Below are positions 23,501 to 36,100 of a DNA stretch of 64,000 bases, piece by piece; the first letter of the stretch is position 1; each line of letters starts with the position of its first letter. The notes below the pieces were generated by a model. The model had not been told where the DNA came from. It saw nothing but the letters and a program-made list of their open reading frames with translations, and did no database searches. Source of the stretch: Clavelina lepadiformis (lineage: Eukaryota > Chordata > Ascidiacea > Aplousobranchia > Clavelinidae); contig NC_135243.1 of assembly GCF_947623445.1 (NCBI RefSeq), positions 20,220,479 to 20,284,478 on the forward strand, read 5' to 3'. The position numbers were made by a program, and so were the translations under genes.

Positions 23501-24719
23501 AAATTGACTATATATTTGTACATGTTGACTGAACTGTGATTTCCTGAGAATACCTTGAATAAGCAATAGAATTTGGTTAATGAAATATGTAGGATAACGC
23601 ATTCCGTGTCATTTTTATAAATACTGCTTGTTGTTTAGTCTGTTTGTCTATTGAAACACTTTGATTTCATAGGAAACAGCTATCACACATTGAGAGAAGC
23701 TGGTAGGAAATTCGCGATAGCAGCCGCTACCAAGGGTGATTTTTTCAACCAGACAATGCACAACATTGCCTTGCAGCGGAAGTTCCCTTACACGTTCTGT
23801 TGGGTAGATGGAAGTGAGATTTTAAACAGGATGACGTACAGGTACCGACACATGTCTACATGTGACCATGCTAACGTTTTAATCAGAATTCATTTAAAGA
23901 AACACAGAAAACATTTTTTTAGTTATTGTGTATTATTTAGTTAGTACAATACTAAACACAATATACAGTTCACATACTAACTAACAATATTGTGTTTATT
24001 GGTGCATAATCTTAACCAACATCATTTCTCTCCGTTAATATTTCAGCGACATTACGTTGCCAAATTTAGTGGTGTTTGACACCAACTCGTATGAATTCTA
24101 TGTGATGCGAACAGAAGACCGAAAAGTAGCGATGACGAAACAAAATGTGTTAAAATTTTTTGACCAAATTAAAGATGGCACGTTGTCACCTCAAGGTGGC
24201 ACTGGTTTTATGCAGCAGATCAAACGAACATTTCTGGATATCATGCATTTTCTGTTGGTATGTCAAGTTTAGGACATGTAAAGGTCAAGTTTTAAGATGT
24301 TTTCATGACTTTTATTAATTTTGACTTAAATTTTATGTGTTTGTTGTTTCAAATTTTCTCGACCTACCTTTAACATGTTTAAATTTGTTTAGAATCTCTT
24401 CAGTGAAAATCCTCTTCTTGCATCCCTCGTCATCGTATTGCCAACAGTTTTGATTATGGGCGTGTGCATTTGTTTGTGCTCGATCACAGACAGTGATGAG
24501 ACAGGAAGTGATTACGAGTTCGATGAAGATGAGGAATTAACCGATCTGGATGACTTTAAAGATGAAGGAGTTGAGGCTGGAAAAGTGGAAGAGGGGGATG
24601 ATGCAATAGAAGCGAGAAACGAGGATGGTGAGAACATCCCACAGGAGGATCTTGCTCCTTCTGATGATAATCTCGGAGAAGGATTACGGCAGAGGCAAAG
24701 GGAGAGAGAAGAAGAATGA
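20518..24719 (+). CDS. TMX3: TMX3-type transmembrane protein disulfide isomerase
   Basis: Eight exons: 20518-20609, 21247-21402, 22230-22364, 22865-23048, 23293-23434, 23673-23841, 24047-24257 and 24393-24719. All joins are GT-AG, they keep phase, and they total 472 codons (471 residues; human TMX3 is 454). TMX3 is an ER membrane thiol oxidoreductase. Visible are a signal peptide (1 to about 23), a catalytic thioredoxin domain with APWCGHCK (cysteines 50 and 53), the cis-proline segment RGFPTIMFF, two thioredoxin-fold domains without active-site cysteines (including the TKPTVLVFKDG strand), and a linker SPQGGTGFMQQIKR that mirrors the vertebrate AQGGDSILQRLKR. One membrane segment (about 370-393) and an acidic cytosolic tail follow. 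The tail ends RQREREEE and lacks the KKxx-type ER retrieval signal of vertebrate TMX3. Two tandem ATGs open the frame; the choice changes one residue. Intron 1 holds a hAT MITE. Confidence 0.95.
20755..21108. mobile_element. hAT-type MITE, copy 1 (TMX3 intron 1)
   Basis: 354 bp bounded by inverted CAGGGTTGCCAT ends and a perfect 8-bp target-site duplication CTTATAGG (20747-20754 and 21109-21116), as for hAT transposons. It contains a 20-base A tract and about seven copies of the word AAATAAGGAC. A second copy in inverse orientation lies at 43376-43694. Reading frames over it are not genes. Confidence 0.92.
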
Positions 24720-25361
24720 TACAGAGTTGGTATCTGATGCTGGTGATAAATTCTACCAACCACACAGGGTAACAACCTTTCTTCACGTCAGCTTCGTTCT
24801 ACAAGACCTTTGATGTTTGTGCTAAGTGATGTTGTTTATCTGAATGTTTTCCTCCATTTTATCTGCAGTAAAGTTGAAAATATCAATTATTTCCCTTATA
24901 TCATGTTGCTAATCACGTATCCAGTGCCACGTAGTCATACCTTGCACAAGTGTTGTTCAAATTTGTAACTTTCACGCGTCTGTCAAAAGCGCATGTATTG
25001 CTTTCGTGGAATTGTTATTTGTTTTTTTGCCAAAACCGTAAACAGATTCGACACAGACCATGATGTATTCAATGCTTGGTGGTTACGGCCGTCAGCTGTC
25101 GCTAGTGAGTCAGAATACAGAGCATATATTTTGCAAACAGCATTGCTAATGAGGACGCGGAATTTAGGATTGCATTTTTATGGACGTATCAATGACAGAG
25201 CAATATCATCACCGGAATAATCTCTAAATGGTCAGAAAAGTTTCGTTAAAAAGTGGCGGCCACAGTGCCACCACGCGGTGATTCTGTCTTTTAAACATAT
25301 TACTTCATATCGTGACTGTGTCGATTATTGATTGCTATGCGTGGTATTTGCTCGCTATGTA
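24720..25361. other. TMX3 3' flank
   Basis: Presumed 3' UTR and spacer before the MULE relic. I saw no clear AATAAA close to the stop and no coding exon. Confidence 0.5.
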
Positions 25362-25384
25362 AATATCGTGGTTTGGTGACAGTT

Positions 25385-25547
25385 AACCACGCGACACTTA
25401 ATCACGCGACACATAATCACCGACACATAATCACTAGGACATTTAATCACGCGACATTTAATCACGCGACACATAATCACTAGGACATTTAATCACGCGA
25501 CACATAATCACTAGGACATTTAATCACGCGACATTTAATCACACATT
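25385..25547. repeat. Left terminal repeat array of the MULE relic
   Basis: About ten tandem units of 14-17 bp, variants of CGACACATAATCAC, CGACATTTAATCACG and CGACACATAATCACTAG. Inverse copy of the array at 26304-26464. Confidence 0.9.
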
Positions 25548-25583
25548 TACAATATTTTTTTACATTTACAATTTACAGCAATG

Positions 25584-26264
25584 TTATGCATGGGAAATGT
25601 AAGCAACTGCACGAAGATAGACTAAAATTTCGCTTGACAGATAACGGTCAACTATGTTTTGCACGCGCAGTTTCAGTGCCTTGTACCGTATTGGAATAGA
25701 AGGTTGAGTACCAGCAATTCCTTGCAGAAACGTTGCACGTTGCATTTGAATGTCTTTTTCAATTCCCCGTATGAAAGTCCACATTGTCGGGTGGTGGCAT
25801 TGAAAAAGCACTTGGAGACCAAAATGCCAACCTTCGACTGCATTTGTGGTTCTTGCAATGCAACCTGCCCCGGCTTCGTAATGATTCCAACTTTCGATTG
25901 GAAAGATGGCTGAGCCGTAATGTTCACCACGTCCCGGACGTCGTCTGCCTCTGATATATGTGTGTTCGAAATACGAAAGCAGCTCAGGCATCTTCTCGTG
26001 ATCGGGCATGCTATCAGCTAAGATCAGAAATGACTCGACTACGTCAGAGGAAGGGACCATGGCTAAGGCTGGTAAACACCGAACAGCTGTTCTTAATTCG
26101 TCATCAGACTCGTAGTCACACTTCATGCCAATTTCATTCACTTTGCGCAGGACGCTTTGCGTTAGGTGAAAATAACAACTCCTAACATTTGCTGTAGGAA
26201 ATGCTGTGCGGAAAGCACTTACTGCGGCAGTCTCAAACGGATTCAAAACAATTGTCGGGGAGTT
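25584..26264 (-). pseudogene. MULE transposase, C-terminal fragment
   Basis: A frame of 220-odd codons, open from just after an in-frame TAG and without an ATG at its start. It resembles the second half of MULE (MuDR-like) transposases: NPFETAAVSAFRTAFPTANV followed by CYFHLTQSVLRKV corresponds to the family block around the DfE and CYFHLTQ motifs, and RTTNAVEGWH to the later NNxxEgwH motif with its glutamate. The catalytic aspartate expected before FE is replaced (LNPFE), and the upstream zinc finger and first aspartate are absent. Its upstream end runs into the right repeat array, so it is a truncated relic. Confidence 0.88.
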
Positions 26265-26303
26265 CTAAAAGAAAGACCAAGGAAGCCTTTGGCAGTCGCA
26301 TCC

Positions 26304-26464
26304 AAGTGATTATGTGTCGCGTGATTAAATGTCGCGTGATTACGTATCCAAGTCGCGTGATTAAATGTCCTAGTGATTATGTGTCGCGTGATTAAATGTC
26401 CTAGTGATTATGTGTCGGTGATTAAATGTCGCGTGATTATGTGTCGCGTGATTAAGTGTCGGTA
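26304..26464. repeat. Right terminal repeat array of the MULE relic
   Basis: Tandem units GTGATTATGTGTCGC, GTGATTAAATGTCGC and CTAGTGATTATGTGTCG, the reverse complement of the left array. The order of unit variants nearest the two ends is nearly the same, supporting true terminal inverted repeats. Confidence 0.9.
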
Positions 26465-26805
26465 CACCAATATCGTGCGCGCTTGTTGTTCGGGTAGACG
26501 AGTTCAACGATACTAGGTAGGTTTTTAACAGTCTGGATTGTTCAAGTAGGCTACGCTCGGGACAGCTCGTGCTTATTGGGAAGAAACGCGACCTCCCTTA
26601 CCCGATATCACAGAGTCATTCACCTTCCGAGCGCCGCAAAAGCAAAACGTTGTAATTATTTTAAGCTTATCGTAACAGTCTTGGTCGTTCTTCAATACTT
26701 TAGATGTTGATCTTACTCTTCATGAAATTTATATGGGCGTGTTATATTTATATAATTTATAAGTACGTTTATGACTTAAAATGGTTAACTTTAGTTAGTT
26801 TAAGG

Positions 26806-27276
26806 CATACGTGTCAAGCTCCCGGCCCGCTTTACAATAAAACTTGGCCCGCGATGCTATTTTATACATTGAACTATTTCCGGCCCGCGAGATCATTGTA
26901 CAAGATAACTTACTTTTTTCAAGCAAGAAACAAGATTATAACAAATCGCACAATACAGCAGCACAGCAGTTGCCCCATCATACGATAGAATAAAGTGATT
27001 TATTCTAACACTTGTAATCTGGGCTGCTTTTTTCTTTTTTGTTTGTTAATGCTTTTGCAAGGAGATGAATGAAACATAATGATGTAAGAGAAGAATAATC
27101 AAAAATAACCCAGTCAAAAATGGTAAAAACTATCAAAAATTTGGTATTGTTTCGCTTCCTTTTCCAATTCTTGTACTCATGTCACAAAACGTTCAATCAC
27201 GTTTTATCCTTACGGCCCGCAGCGTTAAATAAGTTATGAGTTTTGGCCCTTGGTGTGATTGAGTTTGACACCCCTG
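26806..27276. mobile_element. Degenerate hAT-type MITE
   Basis: The right end reads GAGTTTGACACCCCTG and the left end CATACGTGTCAAGCTC; the reverse complement of the right end, CAGGGGTGTCAAACTC, is a terminus seen in many animal hAT elements. GGCCCGC-rich words occur near both ends. The flanks share TTAAGG but not a clean 8-bp duplication, so the copy is old. Confidence 0.55.
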
Positions 27277-29093
27277 GTATTAAGGTATCCCTGTAGTAGT
27301 GGTAAATGGTACCGAATCAGATAGGGTTCCAATTACTAAAAGCGAGACATAGGCAGATGGCTAGTCACAACAAAAATATTAAACCAAAGAAAAAACCTTA
27401 GGCTACACTTATATCTTACTTATATCTCATCGCGGTCATAAATGAAACTGCAGCATACACAATGTCGTCGCCACCGATTTTTAAAACGCCACTGTGATAT
27501 CAACATGTAGGCCTAGTGAAGATTTCTGAGTGCTTTAGTAGCTTCACTCTGGCATTATTACTTTGGGAGCAACTTGTGAAATGCTATTCATTTCACACCA
27601 ATTTCTACTTTAGAATGATTTTTTCAATGTGTGACTCTACTTTTTAATCTATTTTAATTGATTTAAAGGAACTATGGTAAAAAGGTGGAAAACATTTTTT
27701 ACTTACAAACGCAATTTTTATATAAACATAAAATAAGAATTTCAAAAATGATATCGAATTAGACATAAGTAGAATGCCTATTGCTTTTACGCAAACCACT
27801 TCAAAAATAAACGCAAGTTTGCTTACTGATTTAGAGGATTTAATACCCAAACATTTTTATGAAAGATCGTTTAGCAGTATGCATTAAATCTATTGTCTAT
27901 TATTGTGGTGTGCATCAAATACTAAATGTCCGTGTTTTGCATTGTAACAGAAACATTATGGTCTGTATAATTTCGACCTAAGTGACGCCCTTGAGCAAAA
28001 AATTGGACAAAACGACTTTTGTTTTCCTGGAACTTCTTTCTGTTTGCCGCTAGATGATGCTACAACTGGATATCTACTGTCCTGGTCTATGATGTTTTTT
28101 CATTAACTGAATTCAGAATTGAAAATTTCTGGCACACAAGTAAATTTCAAAATTTCAACCAATTCCTTTAATTTAGCGAATCTTAATTTTGTAACCTGAA
28201 TCGCCTGCAATAAAAAATCTCGCCTTGCAACGGTAAATGAAGATTTTATGCGCACGTTTTTATGTAGTCGCTTGCGTAAAAATAGTCTCAAAAATTTCAA
28301 TAAACCTATGTAGACTAGACCAAAGGCTGCACATTTGTCAAAAAAGTGGAGAAATTTGCGAATCTCAACGAAAGGTATTTGCAAGTACCGGTAGGCGACA
28401 TCAGTTTGTTAAACAAAACAGAAACAATACATTCATACCAACATGACTAGCAGCAGAAGTTTAGGCAGAAATCAGTCGTCGATGTGATGTTTGCAGAACA
28501 TAAGTTTTATAAAAGAAAAACGTTTTGTGCCATCTAATACATTTCATTATCAAAATCCACACGGAAAGTGTACGACCAAACTTTATACTATACGTAACTT
28601 TTAAATAGGTTGGTATGTAATGCATAATAGCGGCTATAATTTAACATGCAAGCTCGCTCCATAAGAAGACAATATTTGACGTTATACCTTCAATTCGAAT
28701 TCCTGTTTAGCCATTGTAGGCAGTAAACCCGGCCATTCACCTCCTAATCTTACAATACTTGTATTGGCAAGGAGTACAGCGTAATCGGGATATTGTTATT
28801 CGAAATTTTTCATCAAGATATTGTATTTCTGAAAAGCAATGACTTCCGATCTGTTCGTTCCGATCTAATCGTAATTATTTGAGCACTTTCAACTACGAGA
28901 ATTGTGTGGGTGTGAATATAGAAAGTGTATGCAATTGCTTGGAAAGATTAGTTCACGGGTGAATAACCAGGGTTTCTGATCAACATATCCCTATCCACCA
29001 ATCCACGTATAGCATACGATTGTTTTTATGGTTTTCTTTCAGATTGCGTTGCATAGGCTATATGGCTATGTAAAAAAAATGCTGTTATGCTTT

Positions 29094-29178
29094 GATATAA
29101 TATGCTGTTGTAACAAATATGCTATATATATACGGTTATACGGTTATAAAATATGATATAATATGCTGTTGTAACAAA
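29094..29178. repeat. 24-bp direct repeat
   Basis: The 24 bases at 29094-29117 recur exactly at 29155-29178 (starting GATATAATATGCTGTTG), in AT-rich DNA. Probably a small local duplication. Confidence 0.8.
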
Positions 29179-31195
29179 AATTAATGAAAACTATATTTTA
29201 AAATTTGGCCTTTGGGGAACGTTTTGCTGCGCTTTTGAACTCGCACAATATGCGAATAATGCATTTGTGTAGGCATTGTGTAAAATCCATAGCGTTATGT
29301 TGTATATAAGTTATATTTAAAAAAAATAAATTTACTTAAAGATAAAATTTCAAATGTTTACAAATCTTTTTGCTTAGAAACTAGTTTATGTTTGGATTTT
29401 CTAAGCTTTCGCTCGCACAAACCTCTGCAATAGGTTTGATACAAAACTGCAGCATAGAAAACGAATATAAAGTGGAAGCATGTGTCGAAAAAGTTTTATA
29501 GGTTTCTCATTCCCACAAGCAAAAGTGGAAAACAGAATTCTAGCGCGTGCACTCCTAAAAATGCTCCGTCTCTTTCCCACTTTTCACTGAGTGTATGATG
29601 TAGTTGTATCAAACTGCTGTCAAAGTGTTTACGTCACGACATTACGAACAGAGTAGGCCAGCCTTGTGACAGAATTCAAGAATAGATTCGTGACAATAAT
29701 GTAATGGACATATTGGCGACGGGCATTGCTGTTTTAAAGGACAATTAATTCCCATAACATTGCGCAAAGCGGAAATATCGACAAAACGATATCGCTAAAA
29801 TACCGTTCATACTTGTGGCCAAACCCATTGGCGATAAAAACCAAAGTTTGACCTATTGGTACAATTTTAGCTTACAGATGCTCAATACCTTTTTCTACAA
29901 TGCCTTCATAGACACTGGCCCTTGCGCACTGCGCAGCAAAGCTATAACTTTTTACCAAAATCGTTTGTTTATTTTAATAACAATCAAGTACACGACTATA
30001 TATACGTAACTGTGTCGTATTTAACTACGATGTTTCGCTTCAAAACGGGTCTTAGAAGTGCTTAAATATAGAACGTATCCGCGTTATCAAAGGTGAATTT
30101 GGCAACTAACGGAAATTGTGATATGACTGCCAACCGGTCCTTAGGATCTGTTCGGCGTCGGTTATTAACGTCAACTTTAAGAACCTTTACTACATTCATC
30201 AAAGCAAGACGACAAAACGGCGATTATTCCAGGACTCCTTTATCTGGCTTCTTTGTTACGTCAGATTGACGTCATCGATTAACTGAGCCTATCAATCGCA
30301 GCACGGAGCCTGTTTGATGATCGTCTGTAGAAGAAAACCGGATGCGCTTTGTTACTAAACAAAAATGATAGACTAATCTTAGATTTTGACTGCAAGTCGT
30401 AGTTCGTCATCATGAAGTTACACCCTGCCTATATTTTCAAACAGTGCCACTAGTTTTAAATAATAAGCTATTCATGAATATATATCATATCAGATGCATC
30501 GTCAAATGTCTAAAATCAAAGTTTAAGTGTCTGTGATCTACTGTAGATGTGTTTGTTACATAAATCTAGTTTTAAATGCGGTAAATAACAAGCCACTTAC
30601 TTTTTGCAGGTATACGAAATAACGCTGATTTTTCTGACGTGATAAAGGCTGCATTTGAGAATTGCTTTTAACAAAACGTAACATTTCGGCAGTGATGCAA
30701 TCCAGTGAATTACTAATTCATAAGGTGTTTATCGTCACTCGGTCATATTTATTTTGCCACAAAGCATCTTTGTTGTCGTCAACATGTTGCCAGGTTTACG
30801 CGTGCGGTTGCGTTTGGCACCAACGCACTTGGACCACCAACGACTCACAGGCGGCATAAATGACAACATAGAGCCGCAAGGGAGTCACGTGGGAAATTAT
30901 GGCGACGACTGGACTGCCTAATTAATAAATGAGCGGTTTCAATTGTGCACATGGGTGTCACGACCGGACGAAAGGCGACATTTTGCACTCATGCAACAGC
31001 TTTATTTAAAATCTCTTAAAGCCATCGGCGGAGGCAAGTGATCTCCAAAACCGGCCATTGCGGCGCTAATCCGACTGCAGTTCGTGGATGTTTGAATGAA
31101 AGGCGAAAGAACGTATTAGCTTTGAGCTACCTTCTCACGAAAACTAGTGGTTGTCGGGGAGTGAAAAAGAACAGCGAGAAATGCGATATGGACTC

Positions 31196-31227
31196 GTGAG
31201 CGTCTCCCAGTCTAGACTCGCGCTCAC
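31196..31227. promoter_or_regulatory. Palindromic Smad-binding element inside an inverted repeat
   Basis: GTCTAGAC, the palindromic Smad box known from vertebrate Smad7 promoters, lies at 31210-31217. It is framed by an inverted repeat, GTGAGCG (31196-31202) and CGCTCAC (31221-31227). It lies about 1.9 kb upstream of the first recognised I-Smad coding exon. Regulatory role inferred from position and motif only. Confidence 0.45.
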
Positions 31228-33162
31228 GCAGTTTGTTAACATACAACACGGGCTAGCCTAGTTCACAAATTGGCCGACAATCTGCGGACCTTTCCATATA
31301 ATTCGATTTATTTCAGCACAAGTACTGTTCTTGAACTATAGAGCCGATCATGCAACGTCAGGGTAAATACAGAATACTTCTGGCGTCTTTGAAAATCGTT
31401 GTTCCGTTCGGATCTCGCGAACCTAAAGTCTTCCGTCAGTCCAATGAAAAAGGAGGTGATAGGTTGTGGAACATAGTTGTTGATTAGCAAAGCACACCAG
31501 TGAAACCTTCATAAGATACCTTGAAAGACAGGCTTGTATTGGATAGTGTGATATGTTGATTTATATTTGAAATTACTTGCTTCGTTAATTCGTACACTTA
31601 CAGCAGTAGCGTGAGGTAATGTCTTATACAAGATTTGTCGCACGTCGAAGCACGAATTAATCAGTCACGACCCGACGAAAGGTTTAATTTAATCGTCAAG
31701 TAATTTCCGAAGAAGGGAAGCTGTATTGCAATTACTGTTTGGATATTAAACGATATCATTGCGACAGTTGCATTATCCTAAAGTACTAGATTAATGACAT
31801 GGTTCTGTGCAAATTTGGAATGTTTGTCTCGATTGGCCGTCGGTAATTAACTCGTCTAACTGCCTGCTTTATCAAATCGTCTGGCTGTCGGGGATTCTTT
31901 CAATGTGCAAAACAAAGGCAATTAGCATGGTCTGTGTCATAAGGTTCTGTCTATACTGCGTTCCATTTGTGGACAAAACACGTTGCACACGATCATGAAA
32001 ACTGCATTAGTAACTCAGCATGGAGAATTTTATCACTTAACAATAAGATTACATGCAAAGTGTGGTGTCACGGCGCGTCTCTAGACTCGCAATAGAGCCT
32101 GAGTGGTGTGCAAGACGTAAATTCAATTGCAAACTGCTTCGCAGCCGTATGGAGTTCGAATTTCTAGCTAGCTAGCTTTCTCAAGAATGGGTTATAATTT
32201 ACAAATGTACTGTACGTAGGTCAGGGACTATGCGGTGTATTAATGATTTATTACTTTGCGAGGCCGCCAGTTTGTATTTTTGTTTTTTCACCATGTTTTA
32301 GCTTATCATTGGAGTAGTCCTCTGATAGTGTACAACTTTACATAATTTCTCCAGACTAGATCTGTAAGATTGTGATTCACACTGCAGAAGTAGTATCTAG
32401 TGGTCAAATTTCTGTTTAAACTGGCCAGTAACTTGTGATGTTAATGGCTGGGTATCTTCAGCTTTATAACTACTACTGAAATAGGCCTACTATCACAGGC
32501 AGTGGGCAAATTGTACTGTGATATGCCTGGTGGAGTGTTTGTACCTAGTAGACATATGGGTATTGGGTAAATATGGATAACCGACTAGGCTAAATTTAAA
32601 CTATATTCTACATGATTGCAGTGGACCAGTACTGATAGAAACAGGTTTCAGATTTTCTAGACTATGGTAGTTTTTGCTATGTCATAAGTCTTTGATGCGT
32701 CAGCTACTAGGTGTTGCATGTCTGAGTTTTGTGTGTCACATCATAACATTTTTTGATATAATTTAGGTTTACCATGTTCTTTAGTTTTTTATTACGTTAC
32801 ACCTTGTATGACTTGTAGCATTATAGCATAATTGCTATGCTTTTCCTGGTAGAGTTGTTACTTGTAGAAGAAGTACTATAGCACAAAATTGCTTTTGATC
32901 TTGTATACATGTATACTCAAACTCCAAATAGTGCTTATAATACATGTAATGCACATAAATAGTTTTCTGCACTTTTTCTTATATATGAAGAAGTCTCATA
33001 TTTATAAAACTTTTTCAAATGTAAGAAAATAAAGATTTATATAAAGATGCAGCCTAATCCTAATCATTCAACTAACTTTGTGTTCAGGTCAACCTAAACA
33101 TGTTCAAAAGTTTGTTAAAAGTGATTCTGTTTCTTTAAACTAATGAAAACCATGAAGTCCAA

Positions 33163-36100
33163 ATGTGTCCGAATGTTCCCATGTTAAGTTTGTATCGCAA
33201 GCGGCAGCTAAGGAGAAAATTAAGGAATAAAGTACAGAAGCTCGCACCAAAAGAAGCTTGCCAGTTGGTTTACGAACTACTCAACATCTTTGAAGAAGCA
33301 CAATTGGAAACCCTATTTCTTGCGCTGGACTCAAGGGGTGGAAATTGCACAGGGTGCATTCCCCCTCAACCCCCCCTTTTAGGGGTGGACCCACAGAATA
33401 TTGTCGTGGCAATGTGCAAAGCGTATCGTTGGTTGGATATAAGTTCTACAACTCAGCTTCGTAAAATGCCTTTTTGTGACCATCCCATATGCCTCAATCC
33501 ATTTCATTACACAAAGTTCACTGGTAAGTTATGGAAATATTGCTAGACTCTAGTGATCTAGTCTGTAGTTACTACACAATGCATGATATGCGTGTTTATG
33601 TGTTCTGATATTATGATAATGAGTCAAACCAAACTTTGTAGTAGGTAATATACAGAATTTTCGTTGATGTTTACCTATACTGACATGTGTCAATATTTAC
33701 AGATATACCGCTTACCTCACTAAATATGTTCCAGGAAGATTTTAACTTAAATGGTAAGTTTCCTACTTCGTATCAGATAATATTATCCAAACAAACGTAT
33801 TTGAGCCTTGAAACACCTATAGAAGCTGTATAATGACTTAGGGCTTTTTGCAACGATTTAGAAAGAGGCAATATATCTTTAACGTTTTGCTTGAATTTCA
33901 GATGAAGAAATGTTTGAAACAGAAGTTGGTTTTGGGTCCATGTCCACGTCGATAGGTTAGTTACTGCGTGTTGTATTCATTGGCAATTTTTTTGCCTTCT
34001 CTTAGTGCCCTACCGTGAAGTATTTTACAACCTTACCAGCGTTTTATATTTTGATTGACACGCATTTTGTTAAAATACCATTGATGGCACTTAACGTCCT
34101 ATTTAATATCTATTAATAGTCCTTTTCTGTCCAATTTAATTGTTGCAGTAACTATGAGTGATGTGGTGAAGGGTATTGTTAAGCTTTACTGTAGGTTTGT
34201 GGTCGCGGTTTTTAATGGGATCATAAAATTCATCAAAAGCTGTGTATTTCCTCTTTTTTCAGCATGTTTTCACCGTACGTTTTTGATCTGATTGATGAAG
34301 ACTTTAGTCTCGAAAGTGGGTTTCAATGCAGTTAAAATACTATTTTCATTGGATAACGCTTACTGCCCCAAAAAATATTTTATCATTAAAATTTGAAAAT
34401 CTTATGTTAGGCTGTTTTCTTGCAAATTCTCCTAACTGTACGAAAACGAGCCAACAAACAATTAATCTATTACCATGTAAAGCTGCACATGCAATTAACG
34501 AAGTCGTTCAAGTCTATTTCATAGGTATTCCAATTCCTGAGTTTGCAAAATTACGATCGTGTGTGAAACCCGCAAACTCCTTTTTGTAATGTACCGTATA
34601 TAAATTGTATACTAAAAATTGCTTTGTCGTCACAAATCTGCCTTTATGCGTGGTGGTATGTGACTCGTTGGCGCCAGGGAGGTTCTACTCATGAATGAAA
34701 TGAATTTAAACTCCAACAAGCGGTCTTTTGTCGTTTTCATTGTTCCCCACTTCGCATTTTGTAATCTATCTTATCAGTAACTGATCATTTAGCTTAGGCA
34801 TGACTGTCCAATGTCCATTGTCCCTAGACCTTGCCTAGACACTTACTTGATTGGTTTAGCGTTTCAAGTGCACAAGTTTGGAATATTTTTGCAGTCGGTA
34901 ATCGTTACATTTATGATGTTTAGTTAATTTTGAAGAGTAATACGAATTTATTAGCTCATATACTCCGCAAGCACGCAGTGTCAACGCTTCTTGGCGAGAA
35001 TCCGAAACAATACTTTTCAGTGTTAAATAGCCAAGTCGCAATAAATGCGATAAAATTAAAAGTTAAAGTACTTCCTTGCGCAAGCAAACCCTAACCCGTA
35101 GGACACCAACCGTTGTTTATATTGAAGCGGATCCCAACTTGCTTTTTGGTTAAAATAATAGCATGTATTTTTATCATTGTTCTCCAAGGCTACGCCACTT
35201 CGTTGATGAAGATTTATGGAATCGAACCGACTCGATCATTGAATGATTTTATTTCAACATTTAGGGTCTTGGGTTAGAGATGTCTTTACACACGGAAGCG
35301 TATTAATTACATCAGTGAAGAAGCTATTGCTGTTTTTAAATTGTGTGTTTTTTAACAAAGAATGTTGAAACCAGATTAAAAGCAAATATAGCGATTAACT
35401 GGCCAGTTCGGCGGCATAATACTTGACTATTTCTGGTAATGACCGTTTTCTCTAAGAGTTTAATCCATTTTTTCGTTGGCCCAGTGTCACGAAATTTGTG
35501 TAAGACAAAAACAGTACGTCAATGTCTTGACGCCAGATTTAAAAGATAATGGCAGCTTCTTCATAGCACAACGCTACTTCGTCATGTATGTGGCGTCGCC
35601 TGGTAATACTAATTAAGTGCAACCGCCTCACAGTCTTGTCTATCGGTTGGTAAACATGAGAACGCGTACGTCCGCCGTGTTTGGTTCGTGCTTGTGGTTT
35701 AAACGAGTTTGAATGCGGTAAAAATATAAATCTGAATTCGATTTTGGCGAATTCGCACAGCAATATTGTAAAGCGGTCGTTTTTGATACGCGCAGGCAGT
35801 TTTTGTACAGAAAATTTTACCTTACCGCGCGGGGTCTTAGTTTAACTTTTCTCGTAGTTTATCTAACGCTCTTCCGACACTGATTTCACTCCTGCACCGC
35901 ACAGGTAATTCTTTATGACCGGCCAAGCGGATCGTGGATCTACCTTAGTGTTTGTTTGAAAGACGCGCACTGCCGCGAAGACCATTGTGACAACATTATG
36001 TGTCCTTATGTTTTGTTACAAGACACGGCATCTCTTTAGTTTCTTACGAAACGGTCCTGGCCGCTATCCAAATAAGAAGCCTTAACTTGGCCGGTTGCTT

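Larger units (their letters stand above)
25371..26468. mobile_element. MULE-type DNA transposon relic with repeat-array ends
   Basis: About 1.1 kb. Both ends are arrays of short tandem units built on CGACAC(A/T)TAATCAC, in opposite orientation, around a fragment of a Mutator-like transposase. The 9-bp word AATATCGTG occurs just outside each end (25362-25370 and 26469-26477), the length expected for a Mutator target-site duplication. The outermost bases of the two ends agree only in part (GTTTGGTGAC against GGTGTACCGACAC). The transposase is truncated at its N-terminal side, so the element is not autonomous. Confidence 0.8.
26478..33162. other. Non-coding stretch upstream of the inhibitory Smad gene
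   Basis: It holds a degenerate hAT-type MITE (26806-27276), a short direct repeat (29094-29178), a CRE octamer (30267-30274) and a Smad-type palindrome (31210-31217). The last 2-3 kb probably contain the I-Smad promoter; TATATAAAG lies near 33037. No coding exon recognised. Confidence 0.55.

Noticed and set aside
25385-26464. Short regular repeats resembling a CRISPR array
   Set aside because: Units are nearly contiguous with no unique spacers, are inverted at the other end, and flank a MULE transposase fragment in a eukaryotic setting.
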